Of a stretch of DNA of 64,000 nucleotides, positions 53,339 to 62,027 are shown in pieces. The position numbers and the translations under genes are program-made. The number at the start of each line of letters is the position of its first letter. Within the stretch, counting starts at the first letter, position 1. Source of the DNA: Neptunomonas phycophila (GTDB lineage Bacteria; Pseudomonadota; Gammaproteobacteria; Pseudomonadales; Balneatricaceae); assembly GCF_001922575.1 (NCBI RefSeq), contig NZ_MRCI01000001.1, positions 1,240,001 through 1,304,000 on the forward strand, given 5' to 3'. The notes under the pieces are model-generated. The model was not told where the DNA came from and searched no databases. It was given only the letters and a program-made list of their open reading frames with translations.

Positions 53339-54312
53339 ACATGGTTCCTTAACCCTAGCGCTGCAGGGTAGGGCTCCAGGTATCGCTGCGCGCGGATATA
53401 ATCACTTCCGTCGCGTTTTATATAATGGTGCAATAGAGTGACAGGTGTTGTTAGGTTAACTTCGCCGCGTTGATATTGTTCGATCACATCAGCAATATCT
53501 TGTCGCTCTTCGCCGGGAACCGTCTTTTTGAGGTAACCCAAAATATGAAGTAACACATTGCAATGCGATCCGCGTTTAGCCGGGTGCTCGATTGCTTTCA
53601 TAAACGTGGTTTGATATTCCACTAGCAACTCATCAAGAGGTTCATTGGCAGCTGTTGCTAAGCGTTTTCCAAGTGATTTGTAGGCCTGTTGGCTATGAGC
53701 CATTAATAGGTATTTGTAGCTGCTGTGATATTTAAGCAAGTTTGCGTACGTTGGTTGGGCGAGCACTTCATTACGAAAATGATAATGCGCAAAAACCCTC
53801 ATAATAAAGTTCTCGCACAGGTGCACGTCATTCAGACGGCCTTCTTCTTCAACCGGTAGTAACGGGTATTTTTCCATTAACGCCTTGGTAAATAAACCGC
53901 GTCCACGCGTTTGATGTGGATGGCCATTTTCTTGGTAAATTTTAATCCGTTCTAGTCCGCAGCTGGGCGAGTTTTTCATTAATATATATCCATCTAACTC
54001 GCCGCAATTTTCAACTTTGTTTTGATATCCCTGAATAAACTGCTCGGTCAGTTCACTAGTAGGGTCATTAGTAAAACGTAAGACAGGGTCGTCCGGATTA
54101 CCTGTTAGCCGCATGCTAGGCCTGGGTGTAGGGAAGCCCGCGGCTACCTCTGGACAAAATTTAACGTAATCAAAATAGTTCGCAAACGTTTTCATGCAGA
54201 GTTGAGATTGACTATGCCCACCGTTAAAACGGACGTTATCACCCAATAGACAGGCGCTGATACCCACAGGGATTTTATAAGAAGGTACGGGTTGCGTGTT
54301 TCTGTGTGGCAT
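53335..54312 (-). CDS. DUF523-DUF1722 (YbgA-type) protein
   Basis: A 325-residue protein of two parts. DUF523 (about 14-165): ISACLLGDNVRFNGG, FCPEVAAGFPTPRP, SPSCGL, with cysteines C21, C53, C118 resembling the [4Fe-4S]-binding thiouracil desulfidase TudS. DUF1722 (about 170-320): EDLCENF... (HLCENFIMRVFAHYHFRNEV in part), SSYKYLLMAHSQ, RGSHCNVLLHILGYLKK. E. coli ybgA is likewise next to phr. No proven function for the fused form. First gene of the operon with phr, folX, folM. Confidence 0.84.
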   Translation of the reverse strand: MPHRNTQPVPSYKIPVGISACLLGDNVRFNGGHSQSQLCMKTFANYFDYVKFCPEVAAGFPTPRPSMRLTGNPDDPVLRFTNDPTSELTEQFIQGYQNKVENCGELDGYILMKNSPSCGLERIKIYQENGHPHQTRGRGLFTKALMEKYPLLPVEEEGRLNDVHLCENFIMRVFAHYHFRNEVLAQPTYANLLKYHSSYKYLLMAHSQQAYKSLGKRLATAANEPLDELLVEYQTTFMKAIEHPAKRGSHCNVLLHILGYLKKTVPGEERQDIADVIEQYQRGEVNLTTPVTLLHHYIKRDGSDYIRAQRYLEPYPAALGLRNHV

Positions 54313-54543
54313 GTTGTTGTCCTTAAATCACATTATCGAAATGTACGTTCCATTACTCTGTATAGATCATAGCAGCTACTTTTTTGATGTATTGGAATAC
54401 CTCTTCTACGCTTATTTTAGAATAGCTAAAGATTTTTAGTGGCTGGTCGTTAATGTTTCATTCATAAAACTTTGGAAGACATGGCGTGTTAATTTGACGT
54501 TGAGGCCTCCCTTAATGCCAAAAACGTTCATGGATGGGCTGAT
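54313..54543. other. intergenic region upstream of the chemoreceptor
   Basis: 231 bp between divergent genes. I looked for a flagellar sigma-28 site upstream of the chemoreceptor and did not find a convincing TAAA-N15-GCCGATAA match. No other motif was recognised. Confidence 0.4.
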
Positions 54544-56523
54544 ATGAAAAACTTACAATTCAAAAATAAACTGGTTTTGTTGATATCAATTCCGCTCATT
54601 GTTAGCGCGCTACTGATTGCTGATGAGCTATCTCAGGCGTGGGTTAACGCCGTGGATAGTGAAAACCTAGTCGCAAATATGAGCTTAACCCGCATGAACA
54701 GTGAGCTGGTCCATGAGCTACAAAAAGAGCGAGGGGCAACGGCCGGGTTTATCGGTTCTAAAGGCCAAGTCTTTGCCGCTGCTTTATCTGAACAAAGGGC
54801 ACAAACGGATATCGCCAAAAGCCAGTGGGAAGCTTTTATTATTGAAAACCCGATTGATGATGCAGAGCAAAAAGAGTTGGCTCACTATGTACAGTCCGAG
54901 CTAAAAACGCTAGCGAGTGTGCGTAACAGCGTTGATAGTTTGAATGTCTCTCTTAAAGACGCATTAGCGTATTATACAGGGATCAATAAATCGCTTTTGA
55001 CGTCAGCTGAAATTACCGCTCGTGAGAGTAAGGATGTTGAACTAACACGCTACTCCATTGCTTATTCAAGCTACCTTCAAAGTAAAGAGCGCGCAGGAAT
55101 TGAACGTGCGGTATTAAGTAACGTATTCGGGGCGGATAAATTTGCACCTGGTTTGTATTCTCGTTTTATCACATTAGTGACGGAGCAGGACACTTACATG
55201 CGAACCTTCAGTGGGCTTGCTAAACCGTCGATGATAAAAGATTTGTCAGCAATGGCATCAAGCTCCTCTGTGAAAGAAGTTATGCGTTTACGCGCATTGG
55301 CTAAAGAGAAGGAGGCTGATGGCGGGTTTGCTGTGGATGCAAAGTATTGGTTTTCTCAAGCCACCGACCGTATAAACCAACTTAAAGTAATGGAAGACGC
55401 CATTGCTACCGACCTAATAAATATAGCTAAATCACATGAACAAACGGCTTTTATCAAGCTGGTTATTTTGATTGGATTGTTAGTTTTAATTCTTGCTAGC
55501 TCGCTTATCCTAACCACCAAAATAATGAAGCAGCTTAACCGACAAGTCCGTTCGTTAGTCGAGGTAATGAAGGCTGTAATTGATGAGAATGATCTCACTA
55601 AACGTGTAACCGTTTACAGTGAAGACGAGTTAGGGCAAGTAGCGATAGGATTGAATAAAACGCTTTCTAATTTTTCCGATTCAATGTCGCGTTTAGGGCA
55701 AAGTTGCAACACCTTGGTTGGGATTGCTAAAGAGACAAGTGACGTGGCAAACCGCAGTATTGTTAAGCTTGTTGCTCAGCAACAAAAAACAACGCAAGTT
55801 GCCGCTGCTGTTGAAGAGTTAACATCGGCCGTTCAACAAGTGGCTGGGAATACGCAGCATTCGGCGGAACAGGCAAATCAGGCCAGTGCCATTGCACACG
55901 AAGGGCATGATGTTGTGAGAGCGTCAGTCGAGTCGGTAAACCAGTTAGCAGGAGATGTTCAACAACTGAGTGACCTTATCAGTAAATTGCATGCCAGCAG
56001 TATTAATATCTCTAATGTGGTCGAGGTAATCAATAATGTATCAGATCAGACGGGGCTACTTGCTCTTAATGCGGCCATCGAGGCTGCGAGAGCAGGGGAG
56101 CAAGGCCGTGGTTTTGCCGTTGTGGCGGATGAAGTTCGAACGCTAGCGCAGCGTACACAGACATCCACTACCGAGATCGCCACTATTATTCAAGACTTGC
56201 AAAGTGAAGTCGAGGCTGCTTTTACTCTGGTAGAAGCTAACCATGAGAAAATGACGCATACCGTTGAGCGGACCAATAACGTCGAACACTCATTAGAGCA
56301 AATTGTGTTATCAGTTAATGAGATCACGAATGTGGCGAACCAAATAGCCAGTGCTTCAGATGAACAATCCCACGTTCTCAAAGATGTGTCGTCAAGCATT
56401 ACTGATATAGACAGTAACTCAACTGAAATTTCCTCGGCTGCAAGTGAGATTGGTTCTGCCGCTGATAATTTGTTGGCGATGGCAAATCAATTAGAAAACA
56501 TGGTGAAAGCGTATCGAGTATAA
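54544..56523 (+). CDS. NIT-domain methyl-accepting chemotaxis receptor
   Basis: A 659-residue transmembrane receptor. Helix 1 is about 10-27, the periplasmic NIT (nitrate/nitrite-sensing) domain spans about 45-285 with [20 protein letters not shown] (20 residues), helix 2 about 302-322, HAMP about 325-380, then the MCP signalling domain with the hairpin tip [23 protein letters not shown] (quoted in part). NIT-domain receptors respond to nitrate or other small ligands; the true ligand here is not known. No CheBR pentapeptide was noted. Monocistronic. Confidence 0.9.
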   Translation: MKNLQFKNKLVLLISIPLIVSALLIADELSQAWVNAVDSENLVANMSLTRMNSELVHELQKERGATAGFIGSKGQVFAAALSEQRAQTDIAKSQWEAFIIENPIDDAEQKELAHYVQSELKTLASVRNSVDSLNVSLKDALAYYTGINKSLLTSAEITARESKDVELTRYSIAYSSYLQSKERAGIERAVLSNVFGADKFAPGLYSRFITLVTEQDTYMRTFSGLAKPSMIKDLSAMASSSSVKEVMRLRALAKEKEADGGFAVDAKYWFSQATDRINQLKVMEDAIATDLINIAKSHEQTAFIKLVILIGLLVLILASSLILTTKIMKQLNRQVRSLVEVMKAVIDENDLTKRVTVYSEDELGQVAIGLNKTLSNFSDSMSRLGQSCNTLVGIAKETSDVANRSIVKLVAQQQKTTQVAAAVEELTSAVQQVAGNTQHSAEQANQASAIAHEGHDVVRASVESVNQLAGDVQQLSDLISKLHASSINISNVVEVINNVSDQTGLLALNAAIEAARAGEQGRGFAVVADEVRTLAQRTQTSTTEIATIIQDLQSEVEAAFTLVEANHEKMTHTVERTNNVEHSLEQIVLSVNEITNVANQIASASDEQSHVLKDVSSSITDIDSNSTEISSAASEIGSAADNLLAMANQLENMVKAYRV

Positions 56524-56573
56524 GCAGTTTTTGCGAAGCCGTGTGCTTTAAATAGATTAGGAGAAATAGCGGT

Positions 56574-56612
56574 AACATTAACGATGAGCTTAGCTGCTTC
56601 ATCGTTAATGTT
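56574..56612. terminator. 14-bp hairpin between convergent chemoreceptor and RluA-like genes
   Basis: AACATTAACGATGA (56574-56587) and TCATCGTTAATGTT (56599-56612) are exact complements. No U-tract. It lies midway between the two stop codons and probably ends both transcripts. Confidence 0.7.
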
Positions 56613-56619
56613 CATTAGC

Positions 56620-57456
56620 CTAAGGTTTGCGTGGGAAAGGTTCTGGTAATGCGAATATCGCTTGTTGCCGTTTGATCGGGCAAATAAATTCAAGAGCATA
56701 AGCAACCAGTTGTAATCCCTGCCTGTTTTTATTGTCTTTACCGTATTTAGGATCACCCATAATTGGATGATCAATTGAAGCTAAATGACGGCGTATTTGA
56801 TGGGTTCGACCGGTTTCGAGTGTGATATCTAGTTCGCTTGTATCTAACGTTTCCTCGTACGCGATGCGCGTGACATGCGTAATAGAGGGCTTACCATCTA
56901 ATGGAGTGTCGATCGTTATCTTCTCGGGTGCTTTTCCTTTGACGATGGCTCGGTAGCGTTTAGTGATCTTGTGCTCTTGAAACATGTTGGATAGTACAGC
57001 TGCCATTTTCTTGTTGTGGGCAATTATCATTAGGCCACGCGTTTCACGATCTAGCCGATGAACTAAAAAGACCTCGCGCTTCATACCCAATTGAATTTCT
57101 GCAATACGTAAGATGGACATATGATCGCCAAACTGGTTGCCTTGCGACATGACTCCTGCAGGTTTAAACCAGACCGAATAGCCCATACGGTCTTCAAGAC
57201 ATGATACTTGAGGGGCTTTCAAGCTAAGCAGCGCCGCATCATAGTGTAACCCTAATACTTCGCCGGGTTTGACCGCTGTTTCGGCTCTGCGCAATCTCAG
57301 CGTTTTTTTTCCACGTTTGATTGTCACAGCCCCTTTATTCATTGCATCTTTAATGCGGCCTTTAGGTAAACCTGAAATAGTTGCTAGTAGTTTGCAGGCG
57401 CTAGGTGAGGCTTCTGTTACGGTGTGGTTAAGCGTTAGCTTCTGTAAATTAGTCAT
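56620..57456 (-). CDS. RluA/RsuA-superfamily RNA pseudouridine synthase
   Basis: Starting at the ATG 57456 (a longer upstream frame overlaps tlyA by chance), 278 residues. It has an N-terminal S4-like region (KGRIKDAMNKGAVTIKRGKK) and the catalytic block HRLDRETRGLMIIAH with the catalytic Asp, then the conserved GRTHQIRRHLA. It isomerises uridine to pseudouridine in rRNA or tRNA; the site is not predictable. Its ATG overlaps the end of tlyA by 8 bp, so the two RNA-modifying enzymes are co-translated. Confidence 0.87.
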   Translation of the reverse strand: MTNLQKLTLNHTVTEASPSACKLLATISGLPKGRIKDAMNKGAVTIKRGKKTLRLRRAETAVKPGEVLGLHYDAALLSLKAPQVSCLEDRMGYSVWFKPAGVMSQGNQFGDHMSILRIAEIQLGMKREVFLVHRLDRETRGLMIIAHNKKMAAVLSNMFQEHKITKRYRAIVKGKAPEKITIDTPLDGKPSITHVTRIAYEETLDTSELDITLETGRTHQIRRHLASIDHPIMGDPKYGKDNKNRQGLQLVAYALEFICPIKRQQAIFALPEPFPRKP

Positions 57457-58213
57457 TATTTTTTTGCGCCCACAAAAGAAATTCTCGATTCCCATCACCG
57501 CCGGTAATAGGGCTTTCCATATAACCAAGCACCTTGAGGTTGAGCTCTTGGCAGGTTGTGCGGATAACGTGCTCGACTTGCAAGAAGAGGCTCGCGTCTT
57601 TAACTATTCCGCCTTTACCTATCCCGGCTTTGCCTACTTCAAACTGTGGTTTAACTAACGATATTAAATGACCGTTGCTTTTTAGTAAGGGCGTAAGCGA
57701 GGGGAGAATTTTAGTTTGCGAAATAAAGGACACGTCCATCACTGCAATATCAAACCCTTTGCCACGAGGTAGAGTATGCTCTAGTAAGTCTGCAGGAAGG
57801 GATCGGGCGTTCATCCCTTCGTAACACGTAACACGCGGGTCATTGCGCAAGCTCACATCCAATTGGTCGTGTCCTACTTCGATACCCACAACAGCTTTTG
57901 CGCCGTGCTGCAGTAAACAGTCGGTAAAACCGCCAGTAGACTGGCCTACGTCAATTGCGACTTTGCCTGTTACCTCAATTCCAAAATCCGCGAGTGCACC
58001 CTCCAATTTGATAGCGCCGCGCGAGACGTATTTATCCGGTTGAGCCGTTACGATAAGTTCACAATCAGGAGACACTTTAAGGCCCACTTTGGTAAGTGGC
58101 TGTGTGGTTGTCCCTGTTTTTAGGAGGACATGGCCTTGTTTGATTAAGCGTTGGGCGTGGGTGCGCGTTTTGGCTTGTTGGCGTTCTACTAAGAGAACAT
58201 CGGCTCGTTGCAT
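57449..58213 (-). CDS. tlyA: TlyA-family rRNA 2'-O-methyltransferase
   Basis: A 254-residue protein with an N-terminal S4 domain (about 1-60: RADVLLVERQQAKTRTHAQRL then KVSPDCEL) and an FtsJ-like methyltransferase domain (about 60-250, DVGQSTGGFTDCLLQHGAK, PQFEVGKAGIGKGG). TlyA proteins methylate 2'-hydroxyls of 16S and 23S rRNA; short bacterial versions may act on one subunit. GQSTGGF replaces the more usual GASTGGF. Overlaps the RluA-like gene. Confidence 0.9.
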   Translation of the reverse strand: MQRADVLLVERQQAKTRTHAQRLIKQGHVLLKTGTTTQPLTKVGLKVSPDCELIVTAQPDKYVSRGAIKLEGALADFGIEVTGKVAIDVGQSTGGFTDCLLQHGAKAVVGIEVGHDQLDVSLRNDPRVTCYEGMNARSLPADLLEHTLPRGKGFDIAVMDVSFISQTKILPSLTPLLKSNGHLISLVKPQFEVGKAGIGKGGIVKDASLFLQVEHVIRTTCQELNLKVLGYMESPITGGDGNREFLLWAQKNND

Positions 58214-58241
58214 TAGACTAAGATACCGCTCAGTAAATAAG

Positions 58242-58712
58242 TTAAGGTGTAGGGACTGGGATGTTAAAGGATTCTTTGACTTCTTCCATCACAATATAAC
58301 TTTTTGAATTCTTAACGCCGGGTAGGGTCAATAGCATATCGCCCAGCAAGGCTCGGTATTCCGACATGTCTTTGATGCGTGCCTTAAGCAAGTAGTCAGA
58401 ATCACCCGATACAAGATGGCATTCCATAATGTAGGGTAGTAGGTTAACTGCGCGATTAAATTTTTCGAATGCATCTGGGGATTGGTAGGATAAGGATATT
58501 TCAACAAATACCAGCATGGTGTATCCCATTGCTTCGGGGTTGAGGCGTGCGAAATAGCCTTCAATGAAGCCGTCTTTTTCAAGGCGTTTAACGCGCTCAA
58601 TACAGGGTGTTGTCGATAAGCCGACTTTGTCCGCAAGATCGGTATATGAGATACGACCTTCCTTTTGAAGTGTAGTTAAGATATTCCGATCAATTCGATC
58701 TATTTTTCTCAT
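58242..58712 (-). CDS. Lrp/AsnC-family regulator, DadR-like
   Basis: A 156-residue regulator with the Lrp HTH (IDRNILTTLQKEGRISYTDLA then KVGLSTTPCIERVKRLE) and RAM ligand domain ending with conserved GDSDYLLKARIKDM. It is divergent from dadA, dadX. In Pseudomonas a DadR/Lrp-type regulator activates D-amino acid catabolism in response to alanine, so the same role is likely here. The intergenic region (58713-58839) is AT-rich. Confidence 0.88.
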   Translation of the reverse strand: MRKIDRIDRNILTTLQKEGRISYTDLADKVGLSTTPCIERVKRLEKDGFIEGYFARLNPEAMGYTMLVFVEISLSYQSPDAFEKFNRAVNLLPYIMECHLVSGDSDYLLKARIKDMSEYRALLGDMLLTLPGVKNSKSYIVMEEVKESFNIPVPTP

Positions 58713-58839
58713 GTTATTTTTCTGTTATGGCTTTGTTTTTTAGTTGAATGAGCTGAATTATACATTAAATACGATATTTATTTTTTGAGAATTGGGTTTA
58801 TTCTAGCATTATATCTTGTTTAGGTTCTGGGGCTTAAAA
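58713..58839 (+). promoter_or_regulatory. divergent promoter region of the dad operon
   Basis: 127 bp, very AT-rich, between the Lrp-type gene and dadA. A weak promoter, TTGAGA (58785-58790), 18-bp spacer, TTATAT (58809-58814), could serve dadA. Lrp-type sites are degenerate and cannot be assigned by eye. Confidence 0.4.
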
Positions 58840-60096
58840 ATGAACATAATCGTACTGGGAAGCGGCGTTGTAGGTGTAACTACAGCCTATTATTTAGCAA
58901 AAGAAGGTCATGCAGTTACCGTGGTTGATCGTCAGCCAGCAGCGGCATTGGAAACCAGTTACGGTAATGCCGGCCAAATATCACCGGGCTATTCATCGCC
59001 TTGGGCTGCACCTGGCGTACCATTAAAAGCTATTAAATGGATGATGCAGGACTTAGCGCCGCTTCGCGTCAAACCTTCTCTGGACCCCGTTTTTCTAAAA
59101 TGGATGTTTCAGATGCTCCGCAATTGTTCACAAGATGCGTATCGTATTAACAAGTCTCGCATGTTAAGAGTAGCTGAATACAGCCGTGATTGCTTAAATG
59201 AGATCACCGCTGATAACGCTATTGATTATGATCGCCGCTCTGGCGGTACCTTGCAAGTATTTAGGTCGGATAAACAGGTCGAAGCAGCACAAGCTGACAT
59301 CGCTATTCTGGAAGAGTGCGGTGTGCGCTATGAGTCATTGAGTCAGGCTGAATGTGTCACTGCAGAACCTGCATTGGCCCATGTCAAAGAAAAAATAGTC
59401 GGCGGCTTACGTTTGCCGGGTGATGCTACTGGCGATTGTTTTAAGTTTACTCAAGGCCTCGCAGCGGTTTGTGAATCATTGGGTGTGGTTTTTAAATACA
59501 ATACAGAGATCGAATCTTTACAGCACACAGCAGGCAATATCACAGGTGTGAAGCTGAATAACGGCGAGCTAATGACAGCTGATCGTTATGTGGTGGCATT
59601 AGGGAGTTACAGCCCTATGCTACTTAATCCACTCGGTATTAAATCGCCTATTTACCCTGTTAAAGGCTACTCATTGACCTTGCCGATCATTGATGAATCG
59701 CGCGCGCCGGTTTCCACTGTCATGGATGAAACTTACAAAGTGGCGGTCACCCGCTTTGATGATCGTATTCGTGTAGGAGGTACTGCCGAGCTGACTGGTT
59801 ACGATTTGAGCCTGAAGCCTGATCGTCGTAAAAATGCAGATTTCGTGGTAACGGATTTGTTTAACGGTGGTGGCGATCTAGAAAAAGCAGAGTTTTGGAC
59901 AGGCTTGCGCCCAATGACTCCTGACGGCACGCCAATGCTGGGTGCTACTCAATATGGCAACCTGTTCTTGAACACCGGTCATGGTACATTGGGATGGACG
60001 ATGGCGGCCGGATCTGCACGTTATGTCTGCGATGTAATGACAGGCCGTACACCGGATATTGATCCTGCGGGATTAGGTGTAGAAAGGTATAATTAA
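58840..60096 (+). CDS. dadA: D-amino acid dehydrogenase (small subunit)
   Basis: Starting at ATG 58840 (GGGG upstream), 418 residues. The FAD motif is IIVLGSGVVGVTTAYYLA; YGNAGQISPGYSSPWAAPG, FWTGLRPMTPDGTPMLG and the closing NTGHGTLGWTMAAGSA are typical of DadA. It oxidises D-alanine and other D-amino acids at the membrane, feeding electrons to the respiratory chain. The following RidA and alanine racemase genes complete an L-to-D-alanine catabolic unit. Confidence 0.93.
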   Translation: MNIIVLGSGVVGVTTAYYLAKEGHAVTVVDRQPAAALETSYGNAGQISPGYSSPWAAPGVPLKAIKWMMQDLAPLRVKPSLDPVFLKWMFQMLRNCSQDAYRINKSRMLRVAEYSRDCLNEITADNAIDYDRRSGGTLQVFRSDKQVEAAQADIAILEECGVRYESLSQAECVTAEPALAHVKEKIVGGLRLPGDATGDCFKFTQGLAAVCESLGVVFKYNTEIESLQHTAGNITGVKLNNGELMTADRYVVALGSYSPMLLNPLGIKSPIYPVKGYSLTLPIIDESRAPVSTVMDETYKVAVTRFDDRIRVGGTAELTGYDLSLKPDRRKNADFVVTDLFNGGGDLEKAEFWTGLRPMTPDGTPMLGATQYGNLFLNTGHGTLGWTMAAGSARYVCDVMTGRTPDIDPAGLGVERYN

Positions 60097-60101
60097 CAAA
60101 C

Positions 60102-60147
60102 CACTGGAGCGCACTGCTACGAAAGATCTTAGCGTGTGTCTCCAGTG
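60102..60147 (+). other. intercistronic hairpin between dadA and the RidA gene
   Basis: CACTGGAG (60102-60109) and CTCCAGTG (60140-60147) are exact complements, 8 bp, loop of 30 nt with partial CGCAC/GTGTG pairing. Could limit read-through or stabilise dadA mRNA. Confidence 0.5.
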
Positions 60148-60205
60148 ATTATTCTACGTAATGTATTTTTTAAATTAGTTTAGATATTTTAAAAGGGGAG
60201 TTTTT

Positions 60206-60592
60206 ATGAACCGTAGCACTATCTCTACAGACAAAGCGCCAGCAGCAATTGGTACATACTCACAAGCGGTTAAAGCCGGTAACACGGTTTATTTTTCGGG
60301 GCAAATTCCTTTAGTGCCGGAAACCATGGAAATGGTTACTGAGTCGTTTGAAGCGCAAGCTGTTCAGGTCTTTGAAAACTTAAAAGCTGTAGCAGAAGCG
60401 GCAGACGGTTCTTTGGCTGATTTTGTGAAAATTACTATTTTGTTATCTGACCTTAAATACTTCGGTCAAGTGAACGAAATCATGGCGCGTTACTTCTCTG
60501 AGCCTTATCCTGCTCGCGCCGCTTATGCAGTTAAAGCACTGCCTAAAGACGCAGACATCGAAATTGAAGCCGTTATGGTTACAGCTAACTAA
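60206..60592 (+). CDS. RidA-family enamine/imine deaminase
   Basis: A 128-residue protein of normal RidA length: [44 protein letters not shown] and the catalytic Arg in [20 protein letters not shown] (20 residues). Rid proteins hydrolyse reactive enamines/imines. Here it would remove the imine made when DadA oxidises D-amino acids, before it damages PLP enzymes such as the alanine racemase. Excellent AGGGGAG upstream. Confidence 0.92.
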   Translation: MNRSTISTDKAPAAIGTYSQAVKAGNTVYFSGQIPLVPETMEMVTESFEAQAVQVFENLKAVAEAADGSLADFVKITILLSDLKYFGQVNEIMARYFSEPYPARAAYAVKALPKDADIEIEAVMVTAN

Positions 60593-60607
60593 GCAACGCT
60601 TAGTGTC

Positions 60608-60634
60608 ACAAAGGTGGTTAAACACCACCTTTGT
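60608..60634 (+). terminator. 11-bp hairpin between RidA and racemase genes
   Basis: ACAAAGGTGGT (60608-60618) and ACCACCTTTGT (60624-60634) are exact complements with a 5-nt loop, followed by TTATTCTT. It resembles a weak terminator, so the racemase may have a separate level of expression. Confidence 0.65.
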
Positions 60635-60689
60635 TTATTCTTGTCACTATATTTTCCTCGTTAAACTACTACGCTGAGTTGGAGTCATC

Positions 60690-61772
60690 ATGGGTCGCGC
60701 TGCACGTGCTGTTATTAACCTGCCTGCTATTTTAAACAATTACCGTTTGGCTAAGTCTTTAGCCGCGGGGGCCAAAGCTGTGGCCGTCGTTAAAGCTGAT
60801 GCCTATGGTCATGGTGCTACACGCGTGGCCCGTTTTTTAGAGGCGGACGCTGATGCGTTTGGTGTGGCGTGCATCGAAGAAGCAATGGAGCTGCGTGCAG
60901 CCGGTATCAAGAAACCTATCCTTTTGCTGGAAGGTTTTTTTACAGCGGATGAGCTGCCTGTCATCGCAGAACAGAACTTCTGGACTTCATTGCATCGTGC
61001 CGAGCAGGTAGAGATGATTCGCAACACGGATTTGTCGACACCGATTAATGTATGGTTGAAAATGGATTCGGGTATGCACCGCTTAGGTATTGAGCCCGAG
61101 CATTTTGCCGATACCTATCAGCAGCTTTCGAGCTTATCTCAGGTTAACGAAGTGGTCTTAATGAGCCATTTGGCGTGTGCAGATGAACTAAATTCTTCCC
61201 ATACGCGTCATCAAATTGATACTTTTAACTCGGCTGTTATTGGTATTGATGCTCCTCACAGTATCGCTAACTCGCCCGCCACCTTGGCTTGGCCAGAGCT
61301 GCACCGTGACTGGATTCGTCCTGGTCTGATGATGTATGGGGCTTCTCCTTTTTCTGAATCAGTTGAAGCCGCCTCTCAGTTGCAGTGCGCTATGACCCTA
61401 GAAACAGAAGTGATTGCTATTCACACGATTCAGCCGGGTGAGTCCGTCGGTTATGGAGCAACCTTTACTTGCGAGCGAACCACTAAAGTAGGCACGGTGG
61501 CGATTGGTTACGGTGATGGTTACTCACGCCATGCAGGTAGCGGCACACCGGTTTTCGTTAATGGTCAGCGTACTCATATCATAGGACGTGTTTCGATGGA
61601 TATGTGCACAGTCGACTTGACTGATTTGCAAGATGTCTCCGTGGGCAGCCGTGTTGAGTTATGGGGTAGTGAGTTAAGCGTTAACGAGGTGGCAGAGCAC
61701 TCAGGGACAATCCCTTATACTTTGTTCACCGGTGTAACCAAACGTGTGCCACGCATTTATATTGAATCTTAA
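60690..61772 (+). CDS. dadX: alanine racemase (catabolic DadX type)
   Basis: A 360-residue PLP alanine racemase. The PLP lysine is K35 in VVKADAYGHGA; the catalytic Tyr is in SVGYGATFTCE, and the closing SMDMCTVDLTD block is conserved. It interconverts L- and D-alanine, feeding DadA. The position downstream of dadA and a Rid gene argues for the catabolic enzyme rather than the biosynthetic Alr. GGAG precedes the ATG. Confidence 0.92.
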   Translation: MGRAARAVINLPAILNNYRLAKSLAAGAKAVAVVKADAYGHGATRVARFLEADADAFGVACIEEAMELRAAGIKKPILLLEGFFTADELPVIAEQNFWTSLHRAEQVEMIRNTDLSTPINVWLKMDSGMHRLGIEPEHFADTYQQLSSLSQVNEVVLMSHLACADELNSSHTRHQIDTFNSAVIGIDAPHSIANSPATLAWPELHRDWIRPGLMMYGASPFSESVEAASQLQCAMTLETEVIAIHTIQPGESVGYGATFTCERTTKVGTVAIGYGDGYSRHAGSGTPVFVNGQRTHIIGRVSMDMCTVDLTDLQDVSVGSRVELWGSELSVNEVAEHSGTIPYTLFTGVTKRVPRIYIES

Positions 61773-61941
61773 TGACTTACTTGATTAAAGGCAGTAGCTA
61801 ATTTAGCTTGCTGCGTTGTTGGTGTTGCTAACTCACTAAGGCGCCTCGTTTATCTTCTGATAAAAACGATACTAAAAAAGCACTCATTCAGATTGGCGCG
61901 TTTAATAAAGATATTGTTAAGCGCCCTAATGATATAAAAAG

Positions 61942-61964
61942 ACCGCCAACGTGCGGTTTTTTTT
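61942..61964 (+). terminator. intrinsic terminator downstream of the dad operon
   Basis: ACCGC (61942-61946), loop CAACGT, GCGGT (61953-61957), then T8. It lies 170 bp after dadX and before the next promoter. Confidence 0.8.
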
Positions 61965-62027
61965 ATGGTTTCTTATATACTTCAATAACGTTTGTATGTT
62001 GTTTGTTGGGTTGCTGTAAGGTGGGTA

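Noticed and set aside
54313-54543. Sigma-28 promoter upstream of the chemoreceptor
   Set aside because: No adequate TAAA-N15-GCCGATAA match.
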